Positions 17,851 through 26,267 of a stretch of DNA of 64,000 nt are shown here, in pieces. Source of the stretch: an uncultured Ruminococcus sp. (GTDB taxonomy: Bacteria > Bacillota > Clostridia > Oscillospirales > Ruminococcaceae); the NCBI GenBank assembly GCA_945868475.1, contig CAMBLM010000007.1, positions 62,001 through 126,000 on the forward strand, given 5' to 3'. The position numbers and the translations under genes were made by a program. The notes under the pieces were generated by a model, which saw nothing but the letters and a program-made list of their open reading frames with translations, was not told where the DNA came from and did no database searches. Every line of letters begins with the position of its first letter. The first letter of the stretch is position 1.

Positions 17851-18432
17851 ATGAAAAACACAGAAATAAACGCTTTCTATCTTGAACGAAGATTCAGAAG
17901 ATTAGCTGTCCACAACAGCGCGATCTGCGTTATTGCTGTGATGCTGTGCTTTGCGGCAATGTGCCTGCTGGTGAACGAAAAAAACGGTATTTGCCAGGTC
18001 GGACTTAACCTTTTCGGAAACTCCAAAACCATGCCTGTTATCGTTGATGATTCATTTTCGGCAGCAACGGGAGGAATAGAATTCACCGTTGAGGACTGCT
18101 CGATCGACAGCAAAGAGGATATGCTTTATGTGAGCATTTCGGGACGGAATATGACCGGTGGGGAGTGGAGCGCAGACGGAAGCACTTTTGCAGTTGCAGT
18201 CCAGTGCATGACTGACCCGAAGCCGAGGGAGTATTATTATAATCTGACCGAGGACTGGCGCGCTGCAACAGCAGCCGAGGACGGTTCGTTTTTTGTAAGG
18301 CTTGGATATCATATAGACGATGCGGAAAAAATGTTCAAAGCCGGTGATAAATTTTCTCTCGTTTCGTTCAGAGGAGCGGATTGTCCGACTTCGGTAATTG
18401 TTTTGAACGGACTTATACTAAGCACCAATTAA
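17851..18432 (+). CDS. Membrane-anchored protein of unknown function
   Basis: I do not recognise a family. The 193-residue protein has a short cytoplasmic N-terminus, one transmembrane segment (about residues 22-41, AICVIAVMLCFAAMCLLV), and an extracytoplasmic part of mainly beta character that may adopt an immunoglobulin-like or DUF4352-like fold. GGAGG precedes the ATG, 33 bases after the PH-domain gene, so it is probably in the same operon. Its last residues (ILSTN) and its TAA stop are encoded by the left end of a family A repeat, so the original C-terminus may have been altered. Confidence 0.6.
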   Translation: MKNTEINAFYLERRFRRLAVHNSAICVIAVMLCFAAMCLLVNEKNGICQVGLNLFGNSKTMPVIVDDSFSAATGGIEFTVEDCSIDSKEDMLYVSISGRNMTGGEWSADGSTFAVAVQCMTDPKPREYYYNLTEDWRAATAAEDGSFFVRLGYHIDDAEKMFKAGDKFSLVSFRGADCPTSVIVLNGLILSTN

Positions 18433-18676
18433 TACTGATCTTTAACCAACCTATAGACAAATTCGACAGCTATAACGCAGCCACTCGTCGTCAAGTTCCC
18501 TTGTCGGGCGACAGCCCGCCTGCGGTCGCTTTCCTATATTGGCAGCGTTCTGTCTGTCATCTTTGTCTACAGAACGATTAAAGATCAGTATAAAACTATA
18601 AAAAATCAAGCAAAAGCTCTGATATATGGATTCTGCGCAGATTTTTTGTTTATAGTTTTCTTGGTGTTCAGTATTA
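18415..18676. repeat. Family A element (A6) split by a nested family B element
   Basis: The left end TATACTAAGCACCAAT (from about 18415) and the right part (18592-18676, ending CTTGGTGTTCAGTAT) are the two halves of a family A element. Between CACCAAT and AAAACTAT, which are adjacent in A2 and A5, lies the family B element at 18432-18591. From 18677 to the tRNA promoter I see no other feature. Confidence 0.82.
18432..18591. repeat. Family B palindromic element (B1)
   Basis: This 160-base element has ends ATACTGATCTTTAA and TTAAAGATCAGTAT, subterminal CCTATAGACAAA with TTTGTCTACAG, and a conserved GC-rich core containing GCCTGCGGTCG. A second copy is at 31261-31419. It shares ATACT ends and the CTATAGACAAA motif with family A, suggesting one mobilising enzyme. 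Confidence 0.85.
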
Positions 18677-18794
18677 TCGGGGAGTAAAAGTTGATTTTAT
18701 GTGCATAATAGATACATAAAGAAGCTGAGATTTGATTCTGTGTTGTATAAAATGACAAAAAGTGATTTTTCTCGAAAATATTTTAAAAAAGCTA

Positions 18795-18823
18795 TTGACA
18801 CAAAGCCTCTTTAATGCTATAAT
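18795..18823 (+). promoter_or_regulatory. Consensus promoter of the tRNA pair
   Basis: TTGACA (18795-18800) and TATAAT (18818-18823) are 17 bases apart, 59 bases upstream of the first tRNA. Confidence 0.85.
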
Positions 18824-18882
18824 GATTAAGTCGCACAGAGAGAATAACAAAAAGCTGCTGAAGCTTTGCGGCAAATGTAAAT

Positions 18883-18959
18883 GGCGGCATGGCTCAGTTG
18901 GCTAGAGCAACCGGTTCATACCCGGTAGGTCGTAAGTTCAAGTCTTACTGCCGCCACCA
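18883..18959 (+). tRNA. tRNA-Met (CAT), elongator type
   Basis: A full cloverleaf of 77 bases with encoded CCA. The acceptor stem GGCGGCA/TGCCGCC is fully paired, the anticodon stem is ACCGG/CCGGT and the loop is TTCATAC. A paired first base pair argues against the initiator form, and the sequence resembles Bacillus elongator tRNA-Met. A CAT anticodon could in principle be tRNA-Ile2. Confidence 0.9.
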
Positions 18960-18965
18960 TAATAA

Positions 18966-19040
18966 GGCCCGTTGGTCAAGAGGTTAAGACGACGCCCTTT
19001 CACGGCGTAATCATGAGTTCAATTCTCGTACGGGTCACCA
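18966..19040 (+). tRNA. tRNA-Glu (TTC)
   Basis: A 75-base cloverleaf with encoded CCA, acceptor GGCCCGT/ACGGGTC, anticodon stem CGCC/GGCG and loop CTTTCAC, giving anticodon TTC. It is cotranscribed with the tRNA-Met six bases upstream. Confidence 0.93.
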
Positions 19041-19073
19041 AAATCCGAACACTTTCAGTGTTCGGATTTTTTT
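19041..19073 (+). terminator. Intrinsic terminator after the tRNA pair
   Basis: AAATCCGAACACT pairs with AGTGTTCGGATTT around a TTC loop and is followed by a run of T. Confidence 0.92.
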
Positions 19074-19094
19074 GTTTATAGATTAAATCGTTAA

Positions 19095-19154
19095 TTGACA
19101 AAATGCGGTTATATGTGCTATAATAAAAATGGATTGTACCCCCATTGGGGTACA
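19095..19154 (+). promoter_or_regulatory. Promoter with an overlapping palindromic operator candidate, restriction-modification locus
   Basis: TTGACA (19095-19100) and TATAAT (19119-19124) are 18 bases apart. Ten bases after the -10, at the expected transcription start, lies the palindrome TGTACCCC-CATT-GGGGTACA (19135-19154). It could be an operator for self-control of the restriction-modification genes, or a 5' RNA hairpin. Confidence 0.62.
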
Positions 19155-19181
19155 TAGTTATAAATCAAGTTGGTGGTATAG

Positions 19182-19826
19182 ATGGATTTAATTTCTAATA
19201 TGTTGAAAGAAAAATTTGAGTTTTATAATTATGGGCATGCACTTGAAATTCTTTCAGATGCTTTTTCAGATGAATGGAGAGAGATACAAGAGTGCTTGGC
19301 AAAACTAAACATATCTATATCTGATATAAAAACCGATGGTGGAAATGAGAGTCCTATACCTAAAAAGTTTGATGATGTTCTTTATCCGTTAGGGTGGAGG
19401 AAAATTAAGATTACAGGCGATTTGCTTGTAAAATTATATCCTCGAAAAAATGCTCAGAGAAGAGGAGCTTTTTCAGATGAACCTTTTGAAGAAAAAACGA
19501 TAAATGGATATATTGATGGACATAACATCGATTTCATAAAAAATAAAGTTGCTTTTGATTTAGAATGGAATAGCAAAGATCAGACTTTCGATAGGGATCT
19601 GTTGGCTATGAGAACATATTTCGATTGCGGAATAATAGATGTTGGGATAATAGTAACACGTTCAAAGGAACTTAATGACGTATTTGCAGATTTAGGAAAT
19701 AAAGCAAAATATGGTGCATCTACTACTTGGATGGGAAAGCTTATTCCTCGCTTGGATTCAAGAAGAAATGGTGGTTGTCCTATATTGGCGATAGGAATAA
19801 AGAAATCATGTATAGAAGGATATTAA
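19182..19826 (+). CDS. BglII/BstYI-like type II restriction endonuclease
   Basis: The 214-residue protein resembles the BglII/BstYI endonuclease family. A PD-(D/E)xK-type centre is suggested by D117 or D126 with E128 and N130 in FDLEWNSKDQ. The later stretches YFDCGIIDVGIIVTR and GASTTWMGKLIPRL match the family's conserved core. Relatives cut GATC-centred sites; specificity here is unknown. GC content is lower than in neighbours and it sits directly behind two tRNA genes, both suggesting acquisition. The start ATG at 19182 follows TTGGTGG, a modest ribosome binding site. The methylase begins one base after its stop. Confidence 0.8.
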   Translation: MDLISNMLKEKFEFYNYGHALEILSDAFSDEWREIQECLAKLNISISDIKTDGGNESPIPKKFDDVLYPLGWRKIKITGDLLVKLYPRKNAQRRGAFSDEPFEEKTINGYIDGHNIDFIKNKVAFDLEWNSKDQTFDRDLLAMRTYFDCGIIDVGIIVTRSKELNDVFADLGNKAKYGASTTWMGKLIPRLDSRRNGGCPILAIGIKKSCIEGY

Positions 19827-19827
19827 A

Positions 19828-20469
19828 ATGCTCACAGTAGAAGAAACCATTGATAATTTCAGAAGTTTTACTGACGGAAAAAAATATAAAACAATCTATG
19901 CAGATCCCCCATGGCAGTTTCAGAATAGAACGGGAAAGGTTGCACCTGAAAACAAAAGATTAAACAGATATCCAACTATGACATTAAATGATATTAAATC
20001 GTTGCCTGTTTATGAAGTTTCTGATGAAAAATGTCATTTATATTTGTGGGTTCCTAATGCACTTCTTCCTGAAGGATTAGAGGTAATGAAGGCTTGGGGA
20101 TTTGAGTATAAAACGAATTTAATCTGGGAAAAAGTAAGGAAAGACGGACAACCTGATGGAAGGGGAGTTGGGTTCTATTTTAGAAATGTTACAGAAGTTT
20201 TATTATTTGGTGTAAAAGGTGATAAAAACCGTACTTTGCAGCCGGGCAGATCACAGGTTAATCTCCTGCGTACAATTAAGAGAGAACATAGTAGAAAGCC
20301 GGATGAGTTTGTTGATTTAATTGAAGCATGTTCACCAGGACCGTTTCTGGAATTATTTGCAAGAGGAAACAGGAGTGGTTGGGATATGTGGGGAAATCAA
20401 GCAAATGAGGATTATGAGCCTGACTGGAATACATATTCAAACCATACAGTTGCTTCTGATAATGCTTAG
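19828..20469 (+). CDS. MT-A70 family adenine-N6 DNA methyltransferase
   Basis: The 213-residue protein has the adenine-methylase catalytic motif DPPW (residues 26-29, in YADPPWQF), followed by NRYPTMTLNDIKSLPV and the HLYLWVPNALL stretch typical of MT-A70 enzymes. The C-terminal SPGPFLELFARG includes the SAM-binding segment. It presumably protects the host against the adjacent endonuclease. Its start lies one base after the endonuclease stop with AAGGA inside that gene, so the two are translationally coupled. Confidence 0.88.
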   Translation: MLTVEETIDNFRSFTDGKKYKTIYADPPWQFQNRTGKVAPENKRLNRYPTMTLNDIKSLPVYEVSDEKCHLYLWVPNALLPEGLEVMKAWGFEYKTNLIWEKVRKDGQPDGRGVGFYFRNVTEVLLFGVKGDKNRTLQPGRSQVNLLRTIKREHSRKPDEFVDLIEACSPGPFLELFARGNRSGWDMWGNQANEDYEPDWNTYSNHTVASDNA

Positions 20470-20493
20470 ATTTAGTTTGAAGATATATTGTGA

Positions 20494-20531
20494 TTAGCTC
20501 CTACAAGCAAGTTTTTGTTTGTAGGAGCTAA
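20494..20531. terminator. Bidirectional terminator between the methylase and the GGDEF gene
   Basis: TTAGCTCCTACAA pairs with TTGTAGGAGCTAA across a T-rich loop, between two convergent genes. Confidence 0.75.
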
Positions 20532-20546
20532 CTTATTTAATAGTAC

Positions 20547-21818
20547 TCAATACCTCCTCCTTTCTCTGCCGCTCCTTCTGTAATAATCCGTCTTGTCGCA
20601 GTACATCTTCGTTTCGGCTTCGAGTAAAAGCCTGCCCATACCGCCCCCGTCCGTTATGCCGAACGCCGAACCGACTGCCATTGCTATCGACGAACGCTCC
20701 AGCTCCGATTTAAGTGCCGCAGTCTTTTCGTTGACCTCAGCTTCGCTCGTGTCGGTCAGTACAGCAAGCAGTTCATCTCCGCCGATGCGAAAGAGCTTTT
20801 CACTCGGAAAAATCCGCTTCATGATACCACAGGCATTTTGAATGTACTCATCGCCCGCGCAGTGTCCGAGTGTGTCGTTGATGTGCTTCAAGCCCGAAAT
20901 ATCACAGAAGATAAGACCGAGCGGCGCAGGCGTTTTCAGTTCCGCTTCAAGCATATTCATCGCGTGGCGGTTACCGATGCCCGTAAGATTGTCGGTCAGC
21001 CCCATTTTTTTCAGCCCGTCAAAAAGTTTTCCCCATTTTATGCACGAACCGATGAAAACGCCTGCACTGCAAAATGCTTCGAGAGCTTCGGATGCTTTTC
21101 CGCAAACGCATACGGGAAAATCCTCCGCACAGCAGAAGCCGCAGATATCCTCACCGTCATAAACAGGAACGGCGGCGAAAGAGTGTATTCCACGCACCGA
21201 AAGAATGTCGGAAAGAGGCTGTCCGTGCCGCTCCGCAAAGCCGCTGTTTACAATAACGAGCCGCTTTTCTGCGGAAAGTACCTCATCGATCTGTGTGCAA
21301 AGCTTCGTGGAAAGCTCGCCGGCCAAACCGCCGTCCGCAGAGTATTCGCACGAAAGGATATAGCCGTTCTCACCGTCTTTTTCATAGAGGAAAATACGCT
21401 CGGCACTGAGTGCTTCACACGCTTTTTTCAGCATTATACGAGGGGAGTCATCGGGGTTCTCCGCCTGCATCGCACAGCAGAATGCACAGCTTGCCCAGTT
21501 CGCACCGCCATGTGCCAAATCACCGTCAGCAGGCTTGGTCAGAGCGGTCCGGATCTCAAAAACGAGCGTTTTTCCGTCCGATTCTATCAGCGTTGTCTGA
21601 ACTTCGGCAGAGGTATCAGGGACTTCGCTTTGAATGGTTCTGTGAAGGAACTCACCGTGGCGGAGGAGTGCTTTTTCACCCTCATCAAGGCTTATTTTAT
21701 ACCCATCGGTCAAAGTTTTCCGTGCTTTTTTATTCATATAAACAGTTCTGCCGTCCGAAAGCTCTGCAGCGGCGCAGGGCATATCGAAATTCTCGAAAAA
21801 ATCAAGGATACAGTTCAT
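20547..21818 (-). CDS. Diguanylate cyclase with PAS-like and GAF-like sensor domains
   Basis: The C-terminal GGDEF domain (about residues 265-420) contains TDNLTGIGNRHAMNMLE, FCDISGLKHINDTLGHCAGD and the active-site RIGGDEL, so it can plausibly make cyclic di-GMP. No RxxD inhibition site is evident just upstream of GGDEL. The N-terminus (about 1-110) looks PAS-like and about 115-255 looks GAF-like, rich in cysteine (CAFCCAM, CGFCCAE). No membrane segment is seen, so the enzyme is probably cytoplasmic. I chose the ATG at 21818 because GGAG lies ten bases upstream; an in-frame upstream extension lacks a site. Confidence 0.88.
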   Translation of the reverse strand: MNCILDFFENFDMPCAAAELSDGRTVYMNKKARKTLTDGYKISLDEGEKALLRHGEFLHRTIQSEVPDTSAEVQTTLIESDGKTLVFEIRTALTKPADGDLAHGGANWASCAFCCAMQAENPDDSPRIMLKKACEALSAERIFLYEKDGENGYILSCEYSADGGLAGELSTKLCTQIDEVLSAEKRLVIVNSGFAERHGQPLSDILSVRGIHSFAAVPVYDGEDICGFCCAEDFPVCVCGKASEALEAFCSAGVFIGSCIKWGKLFDGLKKMGLTDNLTGIGNRHAMNMLEAELKTPAPLGLIFCDISGLKHINDTLGHCAGDEYIQNACGIMKRIFPSEKLFRIGGDELLAVLTDTSEAEVNEKTAALKSELERSSIAMAVGSAFGITDGGGMGRLLLEAETKMYCDKTDYYRRSGRERRRY

Positions 21819-21922
21819 CGTTATCTCCGTTCTGCGGCAGAAAAAACTTCGTCCGCAATATATATTCAAAAAAGTTGTATTTTGTTATTATGGTAAGCTT
21901 AAAAGCGTTAAATTTCGGATAA

Positions 21923-22024
21923 AATACTAAACGCCGAAGAAAAAAGGAAGATCTGCGCCGAGATAATATATATGTGATATCGTCGGCTTGATTTTTTTCC
22001 ACATTTTAAACAGCGTTTGGTGTA
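21923..22024. repeat. Family A element (A4), diverged copy
   Basis: Ends AATACTAAACGCC and the imperfect CAGCGTTTGGTGTAA, with an interior like A3 (GATCTGCGCCGAGAT ... CGTCGGCTTGATTTTTT). It lies upstream of the GGDEF gene. Between 22025 and 22194 I see nothing that can be named. Confidence 0.75.
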
Positions 22025-22194
22025 AGTCACAGTTTATAATATGCAGAAAAGCACCGCTCTGCCATATCGGGAAAAAATATGCCCGAATTTCGCTGAAAAA
22101 ACTAAAAGACAAGCCGAAATTAAAGAGCAGACCGAATGTGAAATTGTTGAATATGATGCGGTGATAAAAATACGGTAGTACAGTGTAATCTCTA

Positions 22195-22297
22195 ATACTA
22201 AACACCAATAAAACTATAGACAAAAAATCGTCGCATAATCCATATATGCAAGATTATGCTCGATTTTTTGTATAGTTTTTAATTGGTGTTTAGTATA
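22195..22297. repeat. Family A element (A5), identical to A2
   Basis: Every base matches the copy at 10960-11062, 11 kb away, while flanking sequence differs. This suggests recent copying or homogenisation. Confidence 0.9.
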
Positions 22298-22356
22298 AAA
22301 CTTTATTTTGCAAAATCCTTTCCACATTTCCATTCCACATTTCCAATTCAAAATTG

Positions 22357-22385
22357 TTGACAAACTCCCGAAAATACGATATAAT
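22357..22385 (+). promoter_or_regulatory. Consensus promoter for greA-lysS
   Basis: TTGACA (22357-22362) and TATAAT (22380-22385) are 17 bases apart, 60 bases upstream of greA. Confidence 0.85.
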
Positions 22386-22445
22386 AAATGTATATATGCT
22401 TTAGGCGGCGTTTACTCGCCCCATTTCTGAAAGGAGCAGATCATA

Positions 22446-22922
22446 ATGGCAGTTAAAAAAGTCAGAATGTCCGCTGAGGGACTTGCTAATCTTGAAAAAG
22501 AAAAAGAATATCTTATTACCGTCAAAAGAGCAGAGGTTGCTCAGAAGTTAAAGGAAGCCCGCGGTTTCGGTGACCTTTCCGAGAACGCTGAATACGATGA
22601 AGCAAAGAACGAACAGGGTATTGTTGAAGCTCGTATCCAGGAGCTTGAAATGACTATCGCAAACGCTATCGTTGTCAGCGATGATGATATTTCGAGCGAT
22701 GAAGTCGGCGTTGGTTCTTATGTTGAACTTCTCGATCTTGAACTCAATGAAAAGATGAATCTCCAGATCGTCGGTTCTACCGAAGCTGATCCCGAGAACA
22801 ACAAGATCTCCGAAGATTCACCTATCGGAATTGCCTGCCTTAAAAAGAAAGCAGGAGATGAGATCGAAGTTGACGCTCCTGTCGGCATCATCAAGATGAA
22901 AATTTTGAGCATCTCCAAGTAA
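22446..22922 (+). CDS. greA: Transcription elongation factor GreA
   Basis: GreA rescues backtracked RNA polymerase by stimulating transcript cleavage. The 158-residue protein has the N-terminal coiled coil with the conserved tip EARGFGDLSENAEYDEAKNE (about residues 38-57), and a C-terminal FKBP-like domain ending in SPIGIACLKKKAGDEIEVDAP. Length is typical. AAAGGAG precedes the ATG. lysS follows after a hairpin and is probably cotranscribed. Confidence 0.97.
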   Translation: MAVKKVRMSAEGLANLEKEKEYLITVKRAEVAQKLKEARGFGDLSENAEYDEAKNEQGIVEARIQELEMTIANAIVVSDDDISSDEVGVGSYVELLDLELNEKMNLQIVGSTEADPENNKISEDSPIGIACLKKKAGDEIEVDAPVGIIKMKILSISK

Positions 22923-22937
22923 GGAAAATATGAACTT

Positions 22938-22972
22938 TATGCCGCTGATTGAAAGTCGGTCAGCGGTATTTT
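22938..22972 (+). terminator. Attenuator-like hairpin between greA and lysS
   Basis: GCCGCTGA pairs with TCAGCGGT across an 11-base loop and is followed by ATTTTC. The U-run is short, so partial read-through into lysS is likely. Confidence 0.5.
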
Positions 22973-23000
22973 CATCAAAATTGTGAAAGGAAAAATGAAA

Positions 23001-24575
23001 ATGGCTGAAGAAAATCAGAATGTCAACGCTGCTCCCGAAGAGGAAGAAGTTCAGGACGTCAGCGAATACAAGAAGATCCGTATGGACAAGCTTGACGAGC
23101 TCAAAGCCGCAGGCAAGAACCCATTTGAAATAACAAAGTACGATGTTACCGCTCACTGCGGCGAAGCTAAGGCTGCTTATGAAAAGCTTGAAGCTGAGTT
23201 AAAGGCTAAGGTCGGCGACGATGAGGATGCTTTGAAGGCTGCCCTCGAAGAAAACCGTCAGCACGTCAGCATCGCAGGCAGACTTATGAGCCGCCGCGAT
23301 ATGGGCAAGGCTAACTTTATCGATGTACGCGATTCCTCTGACAGGATCCAGGTCTATGTTCGTATGAACGAGATCGGTGCAGATGAATTCGCTGACTTCA
23401 AGAAGTGGGATATCGGCGATATCGTAGGTGTTGAAGGCTTCGTTTTCCGCACAAAGAAGGGTGAGATCTCCGTCCACTGCGAAAAGATCACCCTCCTTTC
23501 AAAGTCACTCCTCCCACTCCCCGAAAAGTGGCACGGTTTAAAGGATCAGGACACAAGATACCGTCAGCGTTACGTTGACCTTATCGTAAACCCCGATGTT
23601 GCGGATACATTTAAAAAGCGTTCAAAGATCATCGCTTCTATCCGCCGCTACCTCGATGCGCAGGGCTTTATGGAAGTTGAAACGCCTATGCTCGTTTCAA
23701 ACGCAGGCGGCGCAGCTGCACGTCCATTCGATACACATTACAATGCTCTCGATGAAGATGTCAAGCTCAGAATCTCGCTCGAACTCTACTTAAAGCGACT
23801 TATCGTAGGCGGACTTGAAAGAGTTTACGAGATCGGCCGTGTATTCAGAAACGAGGGCGTAGACGCACGTCACAACCCCGAGTTTACACTTATGGAACTT
23901 TATCAGGCTTACACAGACTACCACGGTATGATGGACCTCACCGAGAATATGTTCCGCTACCTTGCCAACGAAGTATGCGGCTCAACAACTATTCCTTACG
24001 GCGAGCATCAGCTCGACCTCGGCAAGCCTTTTGAACGCCTTACAATGACTGAAGCTGTAAAGAAGTATTCGGGCGTTGACTTCGACGGGATAAAGACACT
24101 TGAAGAAGCGCGCGCTATCGCAAAGGAAAAGCATGTTCAGTTTGAAGAACGCCACGCAAAGGGAGATATCCTCAACCTTTTCTTCGAGGAATTCGTTGAA
24201 GAACACCTTATCCAGCCTACATTCATCATGGATCACCCTGTTGAAATTTCTCCGCTCACAAAGAGAAAGCCCGATAAGCCTGACCACGTTGAGCGTTTTG
24301 AACTTTTCATCAACGGCTGGGAAATGTGCAACGCTTATTCCGAGCTTAACGATCCTATCGACCAGCGTGAACGTTTCCTTGCGCAGGAAGAGCTGCTCAA
24401 AAAAGGCGATGACGAAGCAAATCATATCGATGAGGACTTCCTCCGTGCGCTTGAGATCGGTATGCCTCCAACGGGCGGTATCGGCTACGGCATCGACAGA
24501 CTTGTTATGCTTCTCACAAATTCACCTGCTATCCGTGATGTTTTGCTCTTCCCCACAATGAAGAGCCTCGACTGA
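23001..24575 (+). CDS. lysS: Lysyl-tRNA synthetase, class II
   Basis: LysS charges tRNA-Lys. The 524-residue protein has the N-terminal OB-fold anticodon-binding domain (about 50-155), class II motif 1 around VETPML, motif 2 FRNEGVDARHNPEFTLMELY and motif 3 GIGYGIDRLVML near the C-terminus. I chose the ATG at 23001 (MAEENQN) because AAAGG lies about ten bases upstream; an ATG two codons earlier is possible. An acidic N-terminal extension is present. No T-box leader is visible. Confidence 0.97.
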   Translation: MAEENQNVNAAPEEEEVQDVSEYKKIRMDKLDELKAAGKNPFEITKYDVTAHCGEAKAAYEKLEAELKAKVGDDEDALKAALEENRQHVSIAGRLMSRRDMGKANFIDVRDSSDRIQVYVRMNEIGADEFADFKKWDIGDIVGVEGFVFRTKKGEISVHCEKITLLSKSLLPLPEKWHGLKDQDTRYRQRYVDLIVNPDVADTFKKRSKIIASIRRYLDAQGFMEVETPMLVSNAGGAAARPFDTHYNALDEDVKLRISLELYLKRLIVGGLERVYEIGRVFRNEGVDARHNPEFTLMELYQAYTDYHGMMDLTENMFRYLANEVCGSTTIPYGEHQLDLGKPFERLTMTEAVKKYSGVDFDGIKTLEEARAIAKEKHVQFEERHAKGDILNLFFEEFVEEHLIQPTFIMDHPVEISPLTKRKPDKPDHVERFELFINGWEMCNAYSELNDPIDQRERFLAQEELLKKGDDEANHIDEDFLRALEIGMPPTGGIGYGIDRLVMLLTNSPAIRDVLLFPTMKSLD

Positions 24576-24580
24576 TCAAT

Positions 24581-24613
24581 AAAGCTGCATATCCCTGTGG
24601 GTATGCAGCTTTT
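24581..24613 (+). terminator. Intrinsic terminator after lysS
   Basis: AAAGCTGCATA pairs with TATGCAGCTTT, with T-rich sequence following, six bases after the lysS stop. Confidence 0.85.
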
Positions 24614-24626
24614 GCTGTATTATGTA

Positions 24627-24656
24627 TTGACAACGATTTTGGTGTGATGATATAAT
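24627..24656 (+). promoter_or_regulatory. Consensus promoter for the MmeI-like gene
   Basis: TTGACA (24627-24632) and TATAAT (24651-24656) are 18 bases apart, about 43 bases before the start codon. Confidence 0.82.
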
Positions 24657-24698
24657 TGTATCAATGGTTAGCAGAAAAAACATAAGGAAGTGTGTGTA

Positions 24699-26267
24699 AT
24701 GACAGATAAGGAGCAAAAGGCTGCCGCTAAAAAATTCGCCGAAAGCTGGAAAGGCAAGGGTTACGAAAAAGGACAAAGCCAGTTATTCTGGATAGAACTG
24801 CTCACTAAAGTGTACGGCGTTGAAGATATATCCGCTTTTATCAGTTTTGAGGATCAGGTGCATCTGGATCATACAAGCTTTATTGATGGATATATACCGT
24901 CAACAAAAGTAATGATCGAACAGAAAAGCCTTGGCAAAGACCTTAACAAGCCTATAAAGCAGTCTGACGGTTCTCTGTGTACTCCATTTCAGCAAGCAAA
25001 GCGGTATGTGACCGATCTGCCGCTTTCAAAGCACCCTCGATGGATAGTGACCTGCAATTTTGCCGAGTTTTATGTTTACGATATGGAGCGTCCAAACGGC
25101 GAACCGGAAAAAATAAAACTTGCCGATCTGCCAAAGGAATATTATCGGTTGAGCTTTTTGACTAAAACCGACAGTGAACATATCAAAAAAGAAATGGAAG
25201 TATCATTGCAGGCAGGTGAGCTTGTCGGCAAGCTTTACAATGCGATACTTAAACAGTATCATGACCCTGAAAATCCCGATTCTCTCCGCAGTCTTAATAT
25301 GCTATGCGTTCGTCTTGTATTTTGTTTGTATGCGGAAGATGCAGGGATTTTCGGCAGGCATGAGATGTTTCACGATTATTTGAGCAGGTTTGATGTTAAG
25401 GACGTCCGCAAGGCTCTTATCGAGCTTTTCAGAATGCTTGATACAAAGGAATGTGACCGTGATTCTTACGATGACACGCCCGTTGCGGAGTTTCCTTATG
25501 TAAACGGCGGTCTGTTTGCGGACGAGAATATCGAGATACCGCAGTTTAATGAAGAAATAGTTGATCTGCTGCTGAAAAATGCAAGCGAGGATTTTGACTG
25601 GAGCAAAATATCTCCTACTATTTTCGGCGCAGTATTTGAAAGCACATTAAATCCCGAAACAAGGCGTTCGGGCGGTATGCACTATACATCTATCGAAAAT
25701 ATCCACAAAGTCATTGACCCGCTGTTTCTTGATGACCTGAAAGCCGAGCTTGAAGAGATAAAAGCTTATGATAAGGCAAAGATTATTGAGGACAAGGTAG
25801 AAAAATTTCAGAATAAACTTGCAGGTCTGAAATTCCTTGACCCTGCCTGCGGTTCGGGAAATTTCCTTACCGAAACATATATAAGCCTGCGACGGCTTGA
25901 AAATGAAGCTATAAAACTGACAATTGATAAGGGACAGCTGATGTTTGATACGGGCGCTGTTATCCGTGTATCTATCGGGCAGTTTTACGGCATAGAGATA
26001 AATGATTTCGCCGTGACCGTTGCCAAAACCGCATTGTGGATAGCCGAATCGCAGATGATGCACGAAACGGAGGAGATAATCAGCAAAAACCTTGATTTTC
26101 TTCCGCTGAAATCCTATGCAAATATTGTCGAAGCAAATGCATTGCGTATTGATTGGGAAAACGTTGTGCCAAAGTCGGAGCTTAATTATATTATGGGCAA
26201 TATCTGGACTCATTCATCGATAAGTACTTTAGGTTCTCAATATCATAGTTTATCATTGATCGCTTAA
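24699..26267 (+). pseudogene. MmeI-like type IIG restriction-modification enzyme, N-terminal part (nuclease and SAM-binding domains)
   Basis: This is the front of a fused endonuclease-methyltransferase of the MmeI family. It has a PD-(D/E)xK nuclease centre D63...E74-Q-K76 and the methylase motif I DPACGSGNF starting at D381. The authentic coding sequence ends at N501 of the NPPF catalytic motif (LNYIMGN), then 21 foreign codons (IWTHSSIS...) lead to a TAA inside the inserted element at 26202. Joined to the part at 26394 without the insert, the protein would be about 920 residues; MmeI has 919. The ATG at 24699 has AAGGAAG eight bases upstream. It may be a pseudogene or a working half of a split enzyme. 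Confidence 0.85.

Noticed and set aside
20838-21896. Open frame of 352 codons on the plus strand
   Set aside because: It is antisense to the GGDEF protein gene, whose catalytic motifs are intact.
10888-22300. Insertion sequence with transposase associated with family A and B repeats
   Set aside because: No transposase-like open frame exists in the window, and the elements are too short to encode one.
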